From a virus, in IMG/VR virus record IMGVR_UViG_3300046791_000095, positions 1 through 64,000 of that record: a stretch of DNA of 64,000 nt; one strand, written 5' to 3'. Shown here piece after piece: positions 37,182-46,185 of this stretch. Every line of letters begins with the position of its first letter. Positions within the stretch are counted from its first letter, which is position 1. A model generated the notes under the pieces. It worked only from the letters and a program-made list of their open reading frames with translations, did no database searches and was not told the DNA's origin. Position numbers and translations under genes: made by a program.

Positions 37182-38888
37182 CTACTGGTAGGTTGGATGA
37201 TAGAACACAGCGTCATCGTCGTACGAGACTGCGTCGCCTTCGTAGAACACGTTGGCAGAAGGACCGTAGATCGTACCGTCCGACTGAATCGCTGCGACGA
37301 CGGCATTGCTGCTATTGACTGCTTCGAGGAAGTCTCCGGTCTGACCGGCGCGGCTCGTCTGGAGTTTCAGTACGACAGAGCCATCGGCACCAGCCGTACT
37401 CGTGTTGAGGATTCGACAGACCGAAGGAGTCGTCTCGGGAGCCGGAAAAGCTCCGCTTGCACCACCAGCCTGTCCGTTCGAAATGAGCGTGTAGGCCGAG
37501 GAGATGCCAAAGCGAGTGAATGGAGAGAAGCCGCCCGAGTTGAGGAACCATGAACGCTGTCCAGCGATCAGATCACCGAGACACATGAAACGACTGTTCA
37601 CGAGCGTGTCGCCCCAGGCCGTCACGTTTCCAATGCCCATGTAGTTGAAGGTATCCGTACCGGTCATCTGGAATACCGAGAGCGTACCGCCCGCAGGATT
37701 CGATGCATCAATCAAACTCTGCGGAGTCGTCCCGGTGCAGAGGAACAGCTTGCCGTCGTGGCGGAAACCCCCCGAAGGAGAGTTCATCGCCTTCGTAGGA
37801 TCGCTTCCAATAGACTGGTCAGCGATGCCGAAAGCGACCTCACTCCCGTTCGTGCCCTCGACGATCATTGTTGCAACACCCGTCGCCTCTCCGACTCGAC
37901 GAGCTACGATCAAAGACCCAGGAATCTGGGCCGGCGATGCGTTGCTTCTGAAGTTGAATGGATCGTCATTGATCCCGACCCGCGCCGTACCTGAGAGTCC
38001 CGAGCCAGTCCAGGTGTTGAAGCTCATGTACGAGAAGAGTGCATGGAGGGAAGTCCCGGTTGCGCCGTTCGTTCCCGTGAGGGCCATGCTGTCCGATCCA
38101 GGACCAGCCTCGACGAACGCTCGGATGAGGGCTCCGATTGCCGTCTGTGCAGTGATTCGGATCGCACTTCCCTGTCCGCCCGACAAACTGCTTCCGATGA
38201 TCTGAAGACCATTCGTGGTTCGGAAGACCATGTCGGTTCCAGAACCATTCGTCTCGATGGCGAGATCGAGTATGTGGTAGAACGTCAGCGTCTTGGTCCC
38301 GGTCGTGATTGAGGAGGAGACCGAGAGACTTCCATCATTCGTGATCGAGGAGATCAGTGTCCCCTCGGTAACGCCAGACCCTCTCACGCCCATGCCGACA
38401 GTGAGGGCAGCAAAGCCGTGCGTAGCGTGCGTGACTGCCGTCGTGCCATTGCAGATACAGTTCGTTACGTCAGTACCCGGACCTTCCCACCGCTGCATCT
38501 TCTCGACGGCCGAGTGCTTCTGATGTAGCCGGTAGAGCGGAATCGTGTTGAGCCCGATGCGCTGGTTGGCCTCATCGTACATCGAGGTCTTGGCATTCCC
38601 GAGGTAGATGAAGCCCTTCGACGTAGCAGCGGTTGAAGAGAGCACGAGGTTCTCTGCCGAGTTCACACCGCCGAAAGCGATCTGACCGCCAGAGAGACCC
38701 GGCTTGTAGAAGAACTTCCCGGTATCCACAAGGGGATTTCCGGACCCGTCCGGTGCTTCACCGCGAGTTACCGACGCGAGTCCCTGAGAAGCGGACGTGG
38801 ATGACCGATTGAGACGCTGAAGCGTCTCGTACAGCCACCCAGGACACTCCTCAGGATCGCGGGGAATTTGGAACGGTACGTACGTCAT
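37182..38888 (-). CDS. Tail fibre / appendage protein (568 aa)
   Basis: The N-terminus (PRDPEECPGWLYETLQRLNR) looks like a virion-attachment helix. The body is beta-rich and Gly/Ser-rich, with a GMGVRGSGVTEGTLISSITN module related to repeats in the nozzle-like protein. Downstream of tail genes, it is most likely an adhesin or tail appendage. Receptor unknown. Confidence 0.65.
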   Translation of the reverse strand: MTYVPFQIPRDPEECPGWLYETLQRLNRSSTSASQGLASVTRGEAPDGSGNPLVDTGKFFYKPGLSGGQIAFGGVNSAENLVLSSTAATSKGFIYLGNAKTSMYDEANQRIGLNTIPLYRLHQKHSAVEKMQRWEGPGTDVTNCICNGTTAVTHATHGFAALTVGMGVRGSGVTEGTLISSITNDGSLSVSSSITTGTKTLTFYHILDLAIETNGSGTDMVFRTTNGLQIIGSSLSGGQGSAIRITAQTAIGALIRAFVEAGPGSDSMALTGTNGATGTSLHALFSYMSFNTWTGSGLSGTARVGINDDPFNFRSNASPAQIPGSLIVARRVGEATGVATMIVEGTNGSEVAFGIADQSIGSDPTKAMNSPSGGFRHDGKLFLCTGTTPQSLIDASNPAGGTLSVFQMTGTDTFNYMGIGNVTAWGDTLVNSRFMCLGDLIAGQRSWFLNSGGFSPFTRFGISSAYTLISNGQAGGASGAFPAPETTPSVCRILNTSTAGADGSVVLKLQTSRAGQTGDFLEAVNSSNAVVAAIQSDGTIYGPSANVFYEGDAVSYDDDAVFYHPTYQ

Positions 38889-38897
38889 TGGGACCTC

Positions 38898-41800
38898 TTA
38901 GCTCTCGTTGCGATTCGAATCCGGGAAGCCCGCTTCACTGAGAACGTAGGTGAGCGTGTGAATCCGCATGTTCACTCCCAGATCAGCCCAGGTGAGAGTA
39001 TCTCCGTTGCTGTCGAAAGTAAGAGGAACCTTCTCGATTTGGATTTCAAAACCACGACGCATCTTCGTGTTGTTGTAGCTGGCCAAGTCTCCAACGAGGG
39101 TAGAGATGTAGTCAGTACGAAGACCCTTGACAGCTTCTCCTAGGCCGCTCCCTCGTAGGGTTACTCCGAGGGTTCCGGTGTCGAAGGTCAGGGTAGCAGA
39201 CCCACTCGCGTTGGCTGCCCGAGAGATCGTGATGCTGCTGCTGCTGGCTTTCGAAACGACGATGGTCCCCGGGTCGATTCCAGTTCCCAGTACGCGCATG
39301 CCGGGCAGAACCGAGGCGAAAGCTGCTGACGAGGTCACCGTCGTCGTGTTGATTACGGTAGTTGAAAGTGCCGTCACAGAGTTCGATCCGAAGGGAGCGA
39401 AGTGCAAGTAGACCTTCTCACCGAATCCATCACGGTCGAGAGTGATCGGGTAGAACTTACGAGTCCGGATCAGCGGAATGATCTTCACGTCCACTGCGGA
39501 CGCGGTCTTTCCGTCTCCGTTGGCGGAGTCATCGTTCAGACGGGCTTGATAGCCCGAAGGAATCGTGAGGCCGCTATCTTCGACGTAGACCTTGCCATCT
39601 GCTTCATGGCCGGTGAAGATGTACGGAGTTCCGTTGAGGTATGCTTCGCAGGCTGAACGGGCAGAGGCGACGCTTGGACCCACCGCAGGCATTCCCGAGT
39701 TGTCCTTCAGCTTGTCGGCCTGATAGCAGAAGTACATGACACGAGTGTTCTTGTTGTGGGTAGCGCCGGCTGGACAGTAGAAGAGGGCGAGCCACTTCTG
39801 CTTTGGGTACACGCGAAGAACGGCCGTACCGAGCGCCGAGATTTTCACCGTGTTCTCCCAATCGAGGTCCAGATTCAGAGGCATCGTCCAGATACCGTTC
39901 GTGAGGAACATGCCGACCGTCGAGGCGTAGGCAAGCATGATTCCCTTGCCCGGCATATCGAACTTCACGCCGCAGAACGGCCCCGGGATACCGTGATCCG
40001 TCGCAACGTCCTCATGAGCCAGACCGGTGTCGAGCTTGGTGTCCGACTCCTTGGGCAGGTAGTTCACCCGCTTGATCGAGTTCTCCATGCCAACAAGGAG
40101 CATGCCGTTCAGAGTCTTGATGAACGTCACCTTGTCCTTCTTACGCGTGTTGAACGTAAGCTCGTACGGCTTCGGCCACGCCTCCGGATCACCTGGGAGT
40201 GAGAAGCGAATCTGGTTCTCCTGAATCCGGTTGTTGAGAACGAACGAACCCTGAAAGAAGTCACCCGTCGTTGGCTGTGGGGGAAGAAGACGGGCCGGGT
40301 CACTGATCGTGGTTCCCACCTGATCCTGATACGTCACTACACGGTACGCGGGACCATTGAAGTCCACGTTCGTAGTCGTGTAGTAGATTTTGATCGCAAC
40401 ACCATCGAGGAAGAGCGCGTCCTTGTGCCCTCGGTTGGCGATGCCTACTTCCACTTCGAGGTTGGGCGTGTCAGCAAGAACCCACGCAACACCCATCGTG
40501 TCCATCGGACCACCGTGGTAGTTGGTGTGATTCCCCTGCCCACCAAATTCTCCATAGTACGTATCGGTGGACTTCGTTGCCCCGGTCGTCATCAGACGTA
40601 CCCAGTAGCGCGCGGTCGGCGTGGTGTCACCGCTTGGGTCCGCATAGCCACGGACTTGCAACTCGATACCGAAGATCAGCTTGGCCAAGTACGCTCCGAC
40701 CACTGAGAATCCGTAGGTCGTGAGTCCGTTCGCAGCATTGTCCGGCATGTTCTTGTTCGAGCCGCCGACCTTACTCGCAGCGTCCGAGTTGTCGAAGACC
40801 CCAAGCAGCCGCTCGGCAGCCCCGAACTCAGGACGACCAGCCGCAGTCCGCTTGGCGGTTGGGTACTTGATCTGGGTTAGCGTGTTCTCGGTGAGCGTGA
40901 AGGTTGCCCCGGCAGCGAAGGTCGTGATCGGAACCGTCGCACACCGACGTAGCTGAGCCAGCGAGGGAAGGTCCGTGGACGGACCATAGATGTAGACTCC
41001 CCAGTGAGTGGCGATGTAGCCGTCACGGCCATCATTGGTCACAGCGGGGAACGTGATGAGGATGTTGTCACTCGCCGGAGTCACAATAGTGGCGCCGATG
41101 GGCAGACCGATACCAGACTGGGAACCATTGTCACCGGTAGTCGAATTGTCGGCCGCAAGGTAAGACGACTCGACAATCTGAGACCGTAGAGCCGGGTCCT
41201 TCAAGGCAGTCGCGATGTTCGCTTCCGGAGAGAAGATTTCCGTGATCAGGAGCCAGTACTTGCCTGCACCCTTCACAGCGTTCCAGCCGGTAGCTTGCGC
41301 GGTCTGAACCGTGATCGTTGGTGCAGTTTCAACCGGTCTCAGACCAACTGGGCGAATCCCTAGGACAGAGCCGAGGGTGGCGTCGCTTGCAGTCGCGCGA
41401 GCTTTCCACTCGACGCACTGGAGATTTCCGATGCCGTCCCACATATAGTAGCGACGAGCACCGTACTGGACGAAGTCGAGAATCTCTCCGCCCGTGTTGT
41501 TCCAGTCGTAGACCGAACCGAAGGTGATGATGAAGTTGTAGTTTCCGTTTCCGCTCGCCGGAGCAACCGAGAGGGTTGCAGTTCGGTAGTGTCCAGTCGT
41601 GCCATCCTGATTCGAAACAGCCGTAATTCGGACGTTCGTTCCGATGCCGGTCCCGATGAGTCTCGCTCCGATAGCCGTGATCAGAAATGGGTACTGGGTG
41701 AACGTCAGAGTCACAGTACCAGCAGAACCAGCCGTATCGAGCGTGATCTGGGTAGCACTGTCAACAGAGAGGACACGCGTGCCGGCCGTGATCCCGGTAC

Positions 41801-42296
41801 CACTCACGACCGCGCCCGGAGACACGTTCGAAAACGAGTTACTGGTCGTCACGACAGTGCTCGCAATGGTGCAAGAGGCCACCGTGAATTGCGTATCGAG
41901 AGTCGTACCAGTAACCACACCGAACCACCGACCCTGACCACCGATCTCAGTCGGAGAAAGGCCAGAGACGGCAGTGAAGTCTGCGCCATAGAGATGGAAG
42001 CCCGGGTAGGTCCGATCAGGACCACTGAACCACGTTGGAGAACCATCGGTGCGGCGAGTGAGTTCGACGAACTGATCGACGTATGCACCGTCGAAAGAGA
42101 GATGTCCCACGCCCCGGATGTCGGTGCCAAGAGCCGTGGTAGTCAAGGCAGTACGGCCAGGAGCCCGCCAGATGGACGGGTCCTTCTCGCGATACACACA
42201 GTCGTCGGCTCGCTGGAGTTCTCCAGAGTCGAGCATCGAACCAACGCGTGCGGTCACGATACCACCGTTGAGTAGTTCGGTCATGGGCTTTGGCAT
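38898..42296 (-). CDS. Tail nozzle-like protein (1132 aa)
   Basis: The N-terminus LLNGGIVTARVGSMLDSGEL, followed by the RAPGR pattern, resembles podoviral nozzle/tail tubular B-type and P22 gp10-type proteins, which start with a GGI...-type segment and an RPP-like motif. A long beta-rich body follows, with blade-like segments such as GIMLAYASTVGMFLTNG and RTRKFYPITL. Two SGTGITAGTRV-type modules (about residues 170-210 and 1000-1060) are likely insertions. It would close or extend the short tail. Function is by analogy. Confidence 0.65.
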   Translation of the reverse strand: MPKPMTELLNGGIVTARVGSMLDSGELQRADDCVYREKDPSIWRAPGRTALTTTALGTDIRGVGHLSFDGAYVDQFVELTRRTDGSPTWFSGPDRTYPGFHLYGADFTAVSGLSPTEIGGQGRWFGVVTGTTLDTQFTVASCTIASTVVTTSNSFSNVSPGAVVSGTGITAGTRVLSVDSATQITLDTAGSAGTVTLTFTQYPFLITAIGARLIGTGIGTNVRITAVSNQDGTTGHYRTATLSVAPASGNGNYNFIITFGSVYDWNNTGGEILDFVQYGARRYYMWDGIGNLQCVEWKARATASDATLGSVLGIRPVGLRPVETAPTITVQTAQATGWNAVKGAGKYWLLITEIFSPEANIATALKDPALRSQIVESSYLAADNSTTGDNGSQSGIGLPIGATIVTPASDNILITFPAVTNDGRDGYIATHWGVYIYGPSTDLPSLAQLRRCATVPITTFAAGATFTLTENTLTQIKYPTAKRTAAGRPEFGAAERLLGVFDNSDAASKVGGSNKNMPDNAANGLTTYGFSVVGAYLAKLIFGIELQVRGYADPSGDTTPTARYWVRLMTTGATKSTDTYYGEFGGQGNHTNYHGGPMDTMGVAWVLADTPNLEVEVGIANRGHKDALFLDGVAIKIYYTTTNVDFNGPAYRVVTYQDQVGTTISDPARLLPPQPTTGDFFQGSFVLNNRIQENQIRFSLPGDPEAWPKPYELTFNTRKKDKVTFIKTLNGMLLVGMENSIKRVNYLPKESDTKLDTGLAHEDVATDHGIPGPFCGVKFDMPGKGIMLAYASTVGMFLTNGIWTMPLNLDLDWENTVKISALGTAVLRVYPKQKWLALFYCPAGATHNKNTRVMYFCYQADKLKDNSGMPAVGPSVASARSACEAYLNGTPYIFTGHEADGKVYVEDSGLTIPSGYQARLNDDSANGDGKTASAVDVKIIPLIRTRKFYPITLDRDGFGEKVYLHFAPFGSNSVTALSTTVINTTTVTSSAAFASVLPGMRVLGTGIDPGTIVVSKASSSSITISRAANASGSATLTFDTGTLGVTLRGSGLGEAVKGLRTDYISTLVGDLASYNNTKMRRGFEIQIEKVPLTFDSNGDTLTWADLGVNMRIHTLTYVLSEAGFPDSNRNES

Positions 42297-42306
42297 GGAT
42301 TACCTC

Positions 42307-43248
42307 TTATCGGTAAGGATCAAACTGTCCGTTGCCCCAGAGTGGGCGACCGTAGTCACCGACTTCCCACTGCGACTTCATGCAGTTCTCGGCGTCGTTG
42401 TCGTCCGTCGGCTCTTCGTCAGTCTCGGCTGCTCCCTCGGAGGCTTCTTTGACCGAGGCTGCGTAACCTGCTGGATCATCCTGGGCTCGCTTGGTTTCGA
42501 GAAGGATGTTTCGGCAGTAGTCGAGGAACTGGTAGACGAAGTCATCGATCATGTCGATGTTCGTTCCGTTCGTGATGAACTTCCGATAGTACCGGAAGAG
42601 CATCGTGTCGTTCACATCAGGGATGCGATCAAACTTGATTCGAGTCGTTCCCTTGTTCTGCGTGAGGTCTGAGAACGTATTGTACGTGGTGTACTCGGAT
42701 GGAGTTCCACGCACGGTCTGGTCGATGATGGTACGATCCCACCACCGCTGATCTCGCCACACGAGTGGGCGCTTGTTCGTTAGCAACAGTGCCGAGAATG
42801 CAGCACTGAAGTCGTTAGGCACACCGTAGTCATTGCTTCCCGCGATGATCGGAATGTTGGCGCTGAAGATCATCACTGACGCCGACGAGGTGAGGGCGTT
42901 CTTATCCACCGTGATCGAAGATACGACACCGTCCGTTCCGCGCGTTACGAAGAGAACTGTTGCCGTTCCGGTGTAGGCAGAGGAGGTCAGAGTCTGTCCA
43001 ACATTCACGAAGTCGAGATCACCTGCCGTGACGGGAGTGATCGTAGCAAATCCCGACAGAGGAGTAGCCGTGATCGTGAAGGTGTTCGACGTGTCCTTCA
43101 GGAGGAATCGCCAGAACCGCTTGTTCTGCCAGTCCTGGTATCCTCGGAGGATAGCCTCGTTCGCCATGTCGAGAGATTCCTGGCTCTCGGCACCACCACC
43201 GATGATACGGGCGACGTAGATTCGTGCGTTGACAACAGTGATGGCCAT
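42307..43248 (-). CDS. Gatekeeper / head-tail adaptor-like protein (313 aa)
   Basis: The N-terminal helices (ESLDMANEAILRGYQDWQNK, FWRFLLKDTSNTF) fit the T7 gp11/P22 gp4-type adaptor pattern. A beta module (TITPVTAGDLDFVNVGQTL) interrupts the fold. The C-terminal helix region (IDMIDDFVYQFLDYCRNILL) is followed by an acidic tail (TDEEPTDDNDAEN). It connects portal and nozzle by position and pattern. Confidence 0.65.
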   Translation of the reverse strand: MAITVVNARIYVARIIGGGAESQESLDMANEAILRGYQDWQNKRFWRFLLKDTSNTFTITATPLSGFATITPVTAGDLDFVNVGQTLTSSAYTGTATVLFVTRGTDGVVSSITVDKNALTSSASVMIFSANIPIIAGSNDYGVPNDFSAAFSALLLTNKRPLVWRDQRWWDRTIIDQTVRGTPSEYTTYNTFSDLTQNKGTTRIKFDRIPDVNDTMLFRYYRKFITNGTNIDMIDDFVYQFLDYCRNILLETKRAQDDPAGYAASVKEASEGAAETDEEPTDDNDAENCMKSQWEVGDYGRPLWGNGQFDPYR

Positions 43249-43251
43249 GTG

Positions 43252-44538
43252 TTACCTCAGAGCAACTCCTACCTTCTTGATCTGTTCGAGGGTAGGTTGC
43301 TGAATGATGGGGCGTCCGATTTCTCGGCGTTGACGTGCCCGTGTCTCTTCATAGAATTCGAAGAGGCCAGGGATCGTCGCCTTTGGTGTGCGATTTTCCA
43401 AGACCCATCGTCTCGCCCCAGAAGCAACATGAGCGCGAAGAGCAGGGTCTTCGATGAGCCGAGAGAGCTTCTGAACGAACTCTTCGGGAGTGTCGTAGAG
43501 GAGTCCAGTTTCGCCATCGATGATCTCCTTGTATGGACCGAAGTTCGACGCAAGGGTGGCCTCGGGCTGTTCCCAGATGGAGCCTTCGTACCACTTGATG
43601 GCAGACTTGCCGGCGTTGAACATATTCTTCTTCAGCGGGCAGAGGTTGATGTCGATGTTCAGAAGACCACGCTTGAGCTTGTACGCGTCGTACTCGTTCC
43701 AAGCATGATGCTCAACCATGTGATCAGGGATCGTCTCGTGAATCCACTTGAACCACTCACCGTAGATCACGAACTTCACGTTCGGATACTTCTGGCAAAT
43801 GACCTTGAGGGCATCGCGGAGAGGGTACCAGTCCACCCAGTGGCTCATACCACCCTGCCATAGGATGCGAATGGAGTCGTCTTCACGTACTGCACGAATT
43901 TTCTCGTAGTGCTCAGGGATGATCGTGTTCGGGAAGACGTAGACGTTCGGCTGGCCGATGACTTCCTTGAAGTACCGGGCGAGATTCGGGGTGGTCACGG
44001 TCGCACCGTGGCACGTCCGGATGATCTCGTGGCGAACCTTCATCTGGTGAAGGTTGCGTGCGATGTCGAACTTGAGCCCATCGAGGTGGGTCTCCTGATC
44101 GACGATCTGCCAGATTTTGTTCCCCTCGGCGTCGAAGATTTCCATGCCATCTCCTGGGGTCAGGAGGTGGGCATCGGGATAACTGCGGATACCCATGCTT
44201 ACGTAGCTCGTGTTGAATGGGTGAACGAAGTCATTGTTGTCGTCGATGTCGTAGATCAGAGCCGGAGGGTAGATGTCGTTGCCATCACGGATCGCGGGCT
44301 TGATGTTTTTCAGGACCTGCATCTTGTGCAGGATCGATTCACCAGCCACTGCGTAGAAGTGCGAGATGTCAGAGTACATCTGTGCGATGTGGGAGTCGGG
44401 CGTACCACCCTTGTCCTCGAAGACCTTGGCTAGGCCGAACGACATCAACTGCGTCATTGGTGCTTCAATCCGGTAGTACGAGCAGGCGCTCCGCTTTCCG
44501 AAATTGAGGGTCCAGACGTGGAAGGGATTGGCAGACAC
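43252..44538 (-). CDS. GT-B glycosyltransferase (GT4-like)
   Basis: 428 residues. C-terminal Rossmann part has SIRILWQGGMSHWVDWYPL, NVKFVIYGEW, the EPATLASNFGPYKEI-like block around PEATLASNFGPYKEIIDGET and GLLYDTPEEF, as in GT4 enzymes with the E-x7-E phosphate site. GTG start after AAAGGAGTCACCC. Placement inside the virion operon suggests it glycosylates a structural protein, or cell-wall material, late in infection. Donor and acceptor unknown. Confidence 0.8.
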   Translation of the reverse strand: MSANPFHVWTLNFGKRSACSYYRIEAPMTQLMSFGLAKVFEDKGGTPDSHIAQMYSDISHFYAVAGESILHKMQVLKNIKPAIRDGNDIYPPALIYDIDDNNDFVHPFNTSYVSMGIRSYPDAHLLTPGDGMEIFDAEGNKIWQIVDQETHLDGLKFDIARNLHQMKVRHEIIRTCHGATVTTPNLARYFKEVIGQPNVYVFPNTIIPEHYEKIRAVREDDSIRILWQGGMSHWVDWYPLRDALKVICQKYPNVKFVIYGEWFKWIHETIPDHMVEHHAWNEYDAYKLKRGLLNIDINLCPLKKNMFNAGKSAIKWYEGSIWEQPEATLASNFGPYKEIIDGETGLLYDTPEEFVQKLSRLIEDPALRAHVASGARRWVLENRTPKATIPGLFEFYEETRARQRREIGRPIIQQPTLEQIKKVGVALR

Positions 44539-44557
44539 GGGTGACTCCTTTCTACAG

Positions 44558-45016
44558 TTAGTTCAGCTTGATCTTCCCGCGCATGTCGCAGGAAATGCCT
44601 TCGGATTCGAAGTAGGAGAGCAGGGCGAAGAAGAAGTCCTTGTTCAAGCGAAGACAGCCCTTCTCATGATCCCACTTGTACAGCAGACCATCATCGCGAA
44701 GTTCTTCGCGCTCGATCCCAGTAACGGGGTCCTTCACGGTCTCATACTTCGCAAACATTTCGAGAACGAGGGTCCAGATTTCGGTGTCGTAGTTCGCGAC
44801 GTGCTGAAACTTGCGCGTTGGATCGAAACCATTCGCACGGACGTATGCACCGAGGGCGCTCATCGAGTCCGCCATATTGCGGAACGCGACCCGATTCTCC
44901 GCCGTGCGACGGAGCTTGGGAACAGCCGACTGAGCCAACTTGACGGTGTCGCCAAGAAGGCTCAGTTCAGACTGGTGCTGCGCTCTGATGCGAGTGATTT
45001 TGAGATCACCGCTCAT
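44558..45016 (-). CDS. Hypothetical protein (152 aa)
   Basis: Start with AAGGAGG upstream. Largely helical: VKLAQSAVPKLRRTAENRVA, AFRNMADSMSALGAYVRAN, then LNKDFFFALLSYFESEGIS. No recognised domain. It sits between the glycosyltransferase and the small tagged proteins. Confidence 0.6.
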   Translation of the reverse strand: MSGDLKITRIRAQHQSELSLLGDTVKLAQSAVPKLRRTAENRVAFRNMADSMSALGAYVRANGFDPTRKFQHVANYDTEIWTLVLEMFAKYETVKDPVTGIEREELRDDGLLYKWDHEKGCLRLNKDFFFALLSYFESEGISCDMRGKIKLN

Positions 45017-45027
45017 GTACAGCCTCC

Positions 45028-45213
45028 TTACTTCTTGACTCCACTCACACGAGCGAGTCGGGGGTTGTTCTTCACAGCACGCTTCGACGCCTTGCGAGCG
45101 CCGGCAGCGACCATCGCCCGACCTGCGGCGAGGGACTCACCAGACTCTTCGGCCGCATGTTCCGCAGCAGCCTTGAACCCGATGTGCTTGGTAGTGGGAT
45201 TGGACCGAGCCAT
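45028..45213 (-). CDS. NP-motif small basic protein (61 aa)
   Basis: Opens MARSNPTTKHIGFK, with the shared [KR]-x-N-P-[TV] N-terminus. The rest is Ala/Lys/Arg-rich and helical (AMVAAGARKASKRAVKNNPR), like a small DNA-binding protein. One of five tandem genes with this N-terminus; a virion or capsid-interior role is plausible. Confidence 0.6.
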   Translation of the reverse strand: MARSNPTTKHIGFKAAAEHAAEESGESLAAGRAMVAAGARKASKRAVKNNPRLARVSGVKK

Positions 45214-45214
45214 G

Positions 45215-45400
45215 TTACTTTCTCGATGCCGACGGGGTGCCCACACCCTTGACGATGTTCTTCGCCTTGCCCTTCGGAACGCGCATCGCAGCCGGATTGC
45301 CCGAATCAGTGTTCGAGGAATCAGCGACCGGATGAACGACGCTCTGGGAAATGGCCTTTCGGCTACCGTGACCCATCACGGGATTGCCTCTCTTGCTCAT
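45215..45400 (-). CDS. NP-motif small basic protein (61 aa)
   Basis: Opens MSKRGNPVMGHGSRK, a variant of the shared motif. Polar, basic, low in predicted structure, ending GVGTPSASRK. Neighbours on both sides share the N-terminal motif. Unknown function. Confidence 0.55.
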   Translation of the reverse strand: MSKRGNPVMGHGSRKAISQSVVHPVADSSNTDSGNPAAMRVPKGKAKNIVKGVGTPSASRK

Positions 45401-45402
45401 GG

Positions 45403-45636
45403 TTACTTCTCCGCCTTGAAGGCTTTGTGGAGACGAGCGATGTGCTTTCGCGCCACTCGTGCTTCCGGTTTCTCCGCTTCACGGAGGTTCGCTGGCAGGA
45501 GCTTCTCGCCGTTTCGAGGGAACGGTTTGCGAATCTTGTCCCGGAGGGTGTAGACCGCGTCGTTCATCTCGTCACACATCTGCTCGTGCTTGTCCTGTTT
45601 CGGGATGTCCGAAATGGTTGGATTCTTCCGGGCCAT
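45403..45636 (-). CDS. NP-motif small protein (77 aa)
   Basis: Opens MARKNPTISDIPKQDK. Helical C-terminal two-thirds (EQMCDEMNDAVYTLRDKIRK; ARVARKHIARLHKAFKAEK). The last helix is strongly basic. Tandem paralogue-like arrangement with its neighbours, but similarity beyond the N-terminus is not obvious. Confidence 0.55.
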   Translation of the reverse strand: MARKNPTISDIPKQDKHEQMCDEMNDAVYTLRDKIRKPFPRNGEKLLPANLREAEKPEARVARKHIARLHKAFKAEK

Positions 45637-45639
45637 GAC

Positions 45640-45864
45640 TTACTCCTCAGGACGAAGGGGTGGCTGCTTGTTGGCCTTGCGGGCACGCCGGACAGCTTCA
45701 GTCGCAGAGACCTTGTTCTTGGCCCCCTTCAGATAACTGGATTCCGTCTTGTCCATCTTGGTCCCAAACATCTGAGCCTTCATCTCCGGGTCCATGCCGG
45801 TCGAATCCACTTCCTGCGCGTAATTGCCCACACGCGCCACTGGGTTCCCTCGCTTGCTGGCCAC
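45640..45864 (-). CDS. NP-motif small protein (74 aa)
   Basis: Opens MASKRGNPVARVGNYAQEV. Contains DPEMKAQMFGTKMDKTESSY and a basic helix (SATEAVRRARKANK). Fourth member of the small-gene run. Role unknown. Confidence 0.55.
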   Translation of the reverse strand: MASKRGNPVARVGNYAQEVDSTGMDPEMKAQMFGTKMDKTESSYLKGAKNKVSATEAVRRARKANKQPPLRPEE

Positions 45865-45866
45865 GG

Positions 45867-46127
45867 TTACGCTCCCGGCATGTCCGGAGTCGGGTTCGAC
45901 TTCGGGCTGGAGCCGTAACTGCGCACGTCGCGACCATTCGCGAACGCGGGACTGGAAAACGAGGGATTGTCTCCGTCGTTCTCCTTCATGCTCACGTCGG
46001 GCATCGCATTGCCCTCTTCCTGAACGCTCATGTTCTTGCCGATGGGATTGGGCAGATTGTCGATGCCTGGCATCACCGGCTTGAGATTCGCGCTGGAAGT
46101 CGTGATGGTTGGATTCTTCTTGGCCAT
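45867..46127 (-). CDS. NP-motif small protein (86 aa)
   Basis: Opens MAKKNPTITTSSANLKP. Low-complexity polar sequence rich in Asn, Ser, Pro and Gly (MKENDGDNPSFSSPAFANGR), probably disordered. First of the five-gene run in the direction of transcription, after a terminator-like hairpin that follows the structural gene upstream. Confidence 0.55.
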   Translation of the reverse strand: MAKKNPTITTSSANLKPVMPGIDNLPNPIGKNMSVQEEGNAMPDVSMKENDGDNPSFSSPAFANGRDVRSYGSSPKSNPTPDMPGA

Positions 46128-46149
46128 TGTTACCTCTTGAGAACAGAAA

Positions 46150-46179
46150 GGGGAGGAAGAGTATGCACCCCTCCTCCCC
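46150..46179 (-). terminator. Intrinsic terminator after capsid cluster
   Basis: On the minus strand GGGGAGGA pairs with TCCTCCCC around a 14-nt loop and is followed by TTTCTG. It lies just after the stop of the 159-residue structural gene. Probably a partial terminator that lowers expression of downstream genes relative to capsid. Confidence 0.6.
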
Positions 46180-46185
46180 ACTGAG

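Noticed and set aside
44504-45553. 349-codon plus-strand open frame across the small virion genes
   Set aside because: It runs antisense to several well-supported genes and has no recognised sequence.
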